Shown here in pieces: positions 13,905 through 16,902 of a stretch of DNA of 16,902 bases; position 1 is the stretch's first letter, and each line of letters opens with the position of its first letter. The position numbers and the translations under genes were made by a program. Source of the stretch: Actinomycetota bacterium. Its GTDB lineage: Bacteria; Actinomycetota; Acidimicrobiia; Acidimicrobiales; Ilumatobacteraceae. The DNA lies in assembly GCA_005800965.1 (NCBI GenBank), contig SYEA01000022.1, forward strand, positions 1 to 16,902, in the 5' to 3' direction. The notes below the pieces were generated by a model, which saw only the letters and a program-made list of their open reading frames with translations, searched no databases and was not told where the DNA came from.

Positions 13905-14675
13905 ATGAATCTTTCAGGCCGAAATGCCCTTGTTACCGGTGGTGCCAGCGGCATCGGTGCCGCGGTTGCCGAAGCACTCGTCAAGGCTGGTTCCACCGTC
14001 ACCATCGTTGACATCAACCAAGAAGCACTGAAAGCCACCGGTGCACGACTCAACGTGCGCGCCGAAGTGCTCGACGTGTCGTCCAGCGAGGCGTGGGCCG
14101 ACTTCATCGCTGCGCACGACCATTTTGATTTGGTGCATCTCAACGCTGGCATCACCACCCATCGCAACGTGCTTGATGGCCCCACCGACCCTCTCTCGCC
14201 ACCGCTCGTGCGAATGACCGACGACGAGTACCGACGCGCCATCGGCGTCAATGTCGACGGCGTGGTGTTCGGTGCTCGGGCGGTGATTCCCGAAATGTGT
14301 GAACGTCGCACCGGCGACATCGTCGTGACTGCATCTGTTGCCGCGTTCGTGCCGATTCCACCCGACCCGATTTACGGGCTGACAAAATATGCAGTCTCTG
14401 GGTTAGTCAAATCACTCTCGCCCAGGCTCGCCGAGTATGGGGTCTGCATCAGCGCAATCTGCCCGGGTTTTGTCGACACCCCACTCATCGGTGAACGGGC
14501 CCGTGATTGGATTGCAGAACTTGGCATGCCGCTCATGAAGACGCAACAAGTTGTCGACGCCGTGAGTACATCGCTCATACGGCGAGTCAACGGCGCCCAC
14601 TGGATCGTGCTGCCCGACCAAGACCCCATTTTGCACGAACAGGCAACGGTGCCATTTCCAACTAATCCGCAATGA
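13905..14675 (+). CDS. Short-chain dehydrogenase/reductase coupled to a P450
   Basis: 256-aa classical SDR with TGGASGIG (11-18), NAG (80-82), and catalytic Ser144, Tyr157 and Lys161 (YGLTK). Asp36 at the end of beta 2 favours NAD(H), so it more likely oxidises an alcohol than reduces a ketone. GFVDTPLIGERA fits the substrate-lid region. Its TGA overlaps the ATG of the following P450 gene (ATGA), indicating translational coupling; the pair could hydroxylate a substrate and then oxidise the new alcohol. The ATG 13905 start is supported by TAGGTT 6 nt upstream. The substrate is unknown. Confidence 0.92.
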   Translation: MNLSGRNALVTGGASGIGAAVAEALVKAGSTVTIVDINQEALKATGARLNVRAEVLDVSSSEAWADFIAAHDHFDLVHLNAGITTHRNVLDGPTDPLSPPLVRMTDDEYRRAIGVNVDGVVFGARAVIPEMCERRTGDIVVTASVAAFVPIPPDPIYGLTKYAVSGLVKSLSPRLAEYGVCISAICPGFVDTPLIGERARDWIAELGMPLMKTQQVVDAVSTSLIRRVNGAHWIVLPDQDPILHEQATVPFPTNPQ

Positions 14676-15895
14676 CGCTCGCCACTTTCAATCCTTTTGA
14701 TCCGGCGTTTCGTGCCAACCCGCATCCGTTCTACGACGCCTTGCGCGAACACGACCCGGTGCACATGGCTTTCGGTGGCTTAGTCGTGCTCACGCGCTAC
14801 AGCGATGTAGCCACGGTGCTGCGATCGAACGACTACAGCCGAGACATCGAAAAGTCGGCCAAGCCCGTCGACGACCCGATTCGCAAGCGCATGCGCGAGC
14901 GCCGCCGCGATACGTCGAAGTCGATTCTCAACCTCGACCCACCCGATCACACGCGACTGCGTCGTCTGGTGTCAAAAGCATTTACGCCAAGCGCCATCGA
15001 AATGTTGCGGCCGATGGTGCAGCACTACGTCAACGAAGCGCTGCAATCTGCCGACGTGCGCGTGCGCAACGGTGGCACGTTCGAACTCATCGACGACGTT
15101 GCGTTTCCGGTGCCGTTCTTGGTGATTTCGGCGATGCTCGGCATGCCCATCGAGCGCGCCGAAGAACTTCGCGATTGGTCCCAGGTCATCACCCGCACGC
15201 TCGAGCCCACCGTGGGAGTGGACGACATCGAGCAAGCCGACGCCGCCTTCGCCCAACTTCTGCCATTTCTCGACGAGGTGATCGCCGAACGCCGCACCAA
15301 TCTGGGCAGCGACATGTTGTCATCGTTGATTTCCGCCGAAGAATCCGGGGACAAGCTCACCGCCGAAGAGTTGGTCACGTTCGTGGTCTTGCTCTACATT
15401 GCCGGCCACGAAACCACCGTGAATTTGATCGGCAACTCCATGCTTGCGCTGCTGCGGGCCCCAGACGAACTCGCTTATGCCCGCCAACATGGGTTGAGCC
15501 CCAATGCCATCGACGAACTCCTGCGATTTGACGGCCCCGTGCAACACACCGTGCGTGTGCCAGTGGTGCCAGTGCAGTTTCGAGTGGGTGACCGCACCAT
15601 CGAGGTTGCTCCTGGCGAACGCGTGCTCACCAGCCTTGGTGCAGCAAGCCACGACCCGAGCGTCTTTGACAACCCACACCGACTCGACTTGCGGCGCTCG
15701 AACGCCAACAAACACCTTGGGTTCGCTGCTGGCACGCACTACTGCCTGGGTTTTGCGCTCGCCAAACTCGAAGCGCAGGTAGCAATCGAAAGTCTCTTGC
15801 AGCGTTATGCCCACATTGAAGTAGCAGACGAGCCGATTTGGCGTGATCGTCTTACGATTCGCGGGGTGGATCGACTTGCGCTCGCAGTCGCGTAA
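14672..15895 (+). CDS. Cytochrome P450 monooxygenase
   Basis: 407-aa soluble bacterial P450 that would use O2 and electrons from a ferredoxin to hydroxylate a substrate. Visible are the C-helix DHTRLRR (92-98), the I-helix AGHETT (244-249; oxygen activation), the K-helix ExxR Glu282-Arg285, and the heme-thiolate loop FAAGTHYCLG (351-360; ligand Cys358). The length is standard and there is no membrane anchor. No ferredoxin or ferredoxin reductase gene lies in the window, so redox partners must be elsewhere. The CYP family cannot be assigned by eye. It starts 4 bases inside the upstream SDR and has no separate promoter. Its last 44 bp overlap the 3' end of the convergent HIBADH-like gene. Confidence 0.95.
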   Translation: MTLATFNPFDPAFRANPHPFYDALREHDPVHMAFGGLVVLTRYSDVATVLRSNDYSRDIEKSAKPVDDPIRKRMRERRRDTSKSILNLDPPDHTRLRRLVSKAFTPSAIEMLRPMVQHYVNEALQSADVRVRNGGTFELIDDVAFPVPFLVISAMLGMPIERAEELRDWSQVITRTLEPTVGVDDIEQADAAFAQLLPFLDEVIAERRTNLGSDMLSSLISAEESGDKLTAEELVTFVVLLYIAGHETTVNLIGNSMLALLRAPDELAYARQHGLSPNAIDELLRFDGPVQHTVRVPVVPVQFRVGDRTIEVAPGERVLTSLGAASHDPSVFDNPHRLDLRRSNANKHLGFAAGTHYCLGFALAKLEAQVAIESLLQRYAHIEVADEPIWRDRLTIRGVDRLALAVA

Positions 15896-16742
15896 TCAGC
15901 GAACTGGTGTCGAAGCGTCGCCCACCGGATTGCATGATCTCGCCATAAAACTCGTTCACGATCGTGGTGATCGGAAGTTCGACCCCGAGTCGCTTGGCTT
16001 CATCTAAACAAATCGCTAAATCTTTGCGCATCCACTCGACGGCAAAACCAAAATTGAATTCGTTGCGCACCATTGTTTTGGCCCGATTCGACATCTGCCA
16101 CGAACCTGCCGCCCCCTGCGAGATGACTTCGACCAGGGCGTCTGGGTCGAGCCCCGCGGCCAACGCCAAGTTGAGACCTTCGCTCAACCCTTGCACCACG
16201 CCGGCAATGCAAATTTGATTCACCATTTTTGCCAGCTGGCCCGAGCCAGCATCACCCAGTCGTTTGCACACTTTGGCGTAACTCATGATCACTGGATATG
16301 CGCGGTCAAAAACCTGTTCGTCGTTGGCGCCGCACATCACCGACAACTGCCCATTTTCGGCACCTGCCTGTCCGCCAGAAACTGGCGCATCAATGAAACC
16401 CACGTCCTGCTTGGCACAGGCACTGGCTAACTCGCGGGCCAGAGTTGCCGATGCCGTCGTGTGGTCGACCACGATGCTGCCCGACCGCGCACCGGCCAAC
16501 ACACTATCGGGGCCATAGATGATTGACCGCACGTCGTCGTCGTTGCCGACACACATAAAAACGATGTCAACGTTGGCCGCAGCCGCGCGCGGTGTTGCCG
16601 CCTGCTCACCACCGTGGGCAGCAACCCACGCCCGAGATTTTTCGTCGGTGCGGTTGTACACCGTGACCTCGTGACCTTTGGCCGCCAAGTGACGCGCCAT
16701 CGGACCACCCATCACACCGAGACCAACGAAGGCAACTTTCAC
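15852..16742 (-). CDS. 3-hydroxyisobutyrate dehydrogenase / beta-hydroxyacid dehydrogenase family protein
   Basis: 296-aa NAD(P)-dependent beta-hydroxyacid dehydrogenase. N-terminal Rossmann fold GLGVMGGPMARHLAAKGH (7-24); substrate-binding DAPVSGG (118-124); catalytic Lys172 in GQLAKMVNQ; and the C-terminal helical dimerisation domain with Lys240-Asp241 (RKDLAI). Family members oxidise 3-hydroxyisobutyrate (valine breakdown) or reduce tartronate semialdehyde or succinic semialdehyde; which one is undetermined. Asn31-Arg32-Thr at the end of beta 2 suggests NADP. It starts at GTG 16742, the first possible start codon after an in-frame stop; the codon lies in the last copy of a 21-bp tandem repeat. 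It follows another SDR on the same strand. Stop TAA inside the P450 gene. Confidence 0.92.
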   Translation of the reverse strand: MKVAFVGLGVMGGPMARHLAAKGHEVTVYNRTDEKSRAWVAAHGGEQAATPRAAAANVDIVFMCVGNDDDVRSIIYGPDSVLAGARSGSIVVDHTTASATLARELASACAKQDVGFIDAPVSGGQAGAENGQLSVMCGANDEQVFDRAYPVIMSYAKVCKRLGDAGSGQLAKMVNQICIAGVVQGLSEGLNLALAAGLDPDALVEVISQGAAGSWQMSNRAKTMVRNEFNFGFAVEWMRKDLAICLDEAKRLGVELPITTIVNEFYGEIMQSGGRRFDTSSLITRLRAQVDPPRES

Positions 16743-16802
16743 GACTGTGCCCGTAAGTCTGACGACTGTGCCCCCGAGTCTGACGACTGTGCCTCTATTC
16801 CT
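16741..16802. repeat. 21-bp tandem repeat, three copies, upstream of the HIBADH-like gene
   Basis: Plus-strand copies begin at 16741, 16762 and 16783 with the shared core ACGACTGTGCC; the first two share a GTCTG end, and the third is one base shorter and differs there. A partial ACGACCATGC follows at 16803, inside the SDR 3' end. Read on the minus strand each copy ends CACAGTCGT, and the copy nearest the gene continues into GTG (the start codon) where the other two read GTC. Confidence 0.8.
16750..16755 (-). promoter_or_regulatory. Weak -10-like box (TACGGG) of the HIBADH-like gene, within the repeat
   Basis: TACGGG, 7 nt, GTG 16742. The spacing equals the other leaderless promoters but the final T is missing; the third repeat copy carries a similar TAGAGG at the same offset. 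Read-through from the upstream SDR is equally possible. Confidence 0.3.
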
Positions 16803-16902
16803 ACGACCATGCGGGGCCTTCTGGGGTCACGTAAGCCGAAGTGATGCCGCCGTCAATAATCAAACTTTGTCCCGTCATCCAACTACTTTCGTTCGATGCC
16901 AA
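16801..16902 (-). CDS. Short-chain dehydrogenase/reductase, C-terminal fragment (5' part beyond window)
   Basis: The final 33 residues of a minus-strand reading frame that continues past the right edge. WMTGQSLIIDGGITSAY is the typical SDR C-terminus (family TGQxLxVDGG), which closes the cofactor and substrate site in tetrameric SDRs. The catalytic residues lie outside the window, so nothing can be said about the substrate. It ends in TAG at 16801-16803, 58 nt before the HIBADH-like start, with the 21-bp repeat array filling the gap; the two genes may form an operon. Confidence 0.8.
   Translation of the reverse strand: MASNESSWMTGQSLIIDGGITSAYVTPEGPAWS

Noticed and set aside
16741..16802. 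21-bp repeats as a small CRISPR array
   Set aside because: The copies are directly adjacent with no unique spacers, and no cas genes are present.
1..16902. tRNA, rRNA, insertion sequence, phage or attachment site
   Set aside because: I looked for cloverleaf-like and conserved rRNA segments, transposase motifs and terminal inverted repeats and saw none; gene-free stretches are too short for most of them.

Overview
The window looks like a piece of a compact, moderately GC-rich actinobacterial chromosome. The evidence is an F420-type luciferase-like oxidoreductase, a soluble acyl-ACP desaturase, frequent GTG/TTG starts, and promoters of the form TANNNT placed 6-9 nt before the start codon, as expected for leaderless mRNAs. 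An acidimicrobial-type lineage is my best guess, but the sequence here does not prove it. I see no rRNA, tRNA, CRISPR array, transposase, phage gene or integration site. Genes occupy almost all of the window: 18 genes, two of them cut by the window edges.

Layout. 1-1431 (-): class A penicillin-binding protein, C-terminus cut off. 1465-2403 (+): F420-type LLM oxidoreductase, meeting end to end a saccharopine-dehydrogenase-like protein at 2404-3696 (-). The latter has its own structured leader (palindrome, hairpin, Shine-Dalgarno) in the window's largest gene-free stretch (3697-3853). 3854-4249 (-): small cupin, divergent from an SDR (4287-5072, +) and a PfkB-type sugar kinase (5087-6013, +). 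6010-9064 (-): three-gene unit of acyl-ACP desaturase, aminoglycoside-phosphotransferase-like kinase and a lipocalin-like WWGQRDHSWG protein. 9098-12587 (-): complete dTDP-L-rhamnose set in transcription order rmlA-rmlC-rmlB-rmlD, with a long-form RmlA and an unusual RmlC. 12632-15895 (+): class III aminotransferase, SDR and cytochrome P450, the last two translationally coupled. 15852-16742 (-): 3-hydroxyisobutyrate-dehydrogenase-like protein. 16801-16902 (-): C-terminus of another SDR.

How the genes fit together. The rml block makes dTDP-L-rhamnose for cell-wall or exopolysaccharide glycans and, with the PBP, gives the window an envelope-building component. The desaturase, kinase and lipocalin-like genes read as one operon, probably acting on lipid or a hydrophobic small molecule. 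The SDR-P450 pair and the aminotransferase/HIBADH/SDR genes look like small-molecule oxidation or degradation enzymes of unknown substrate.

The most distinctive architecture is regulatory. Eight genes carry an exact TANNNT box 6-9 nt before the start, three divergent pairs share promoter regions of only about 33-44 bp, and the three convergent pairs touch or overlap with no room for intrinsic terminators. The best candidates for something new are the three-gene desaturase/kinase/lipocalin unit, the divergent RmlC, the saccharopine-dehydrogenase-like leader, and the 21-bp tandem repeat whose last copy supplies the HIBADH start codon.
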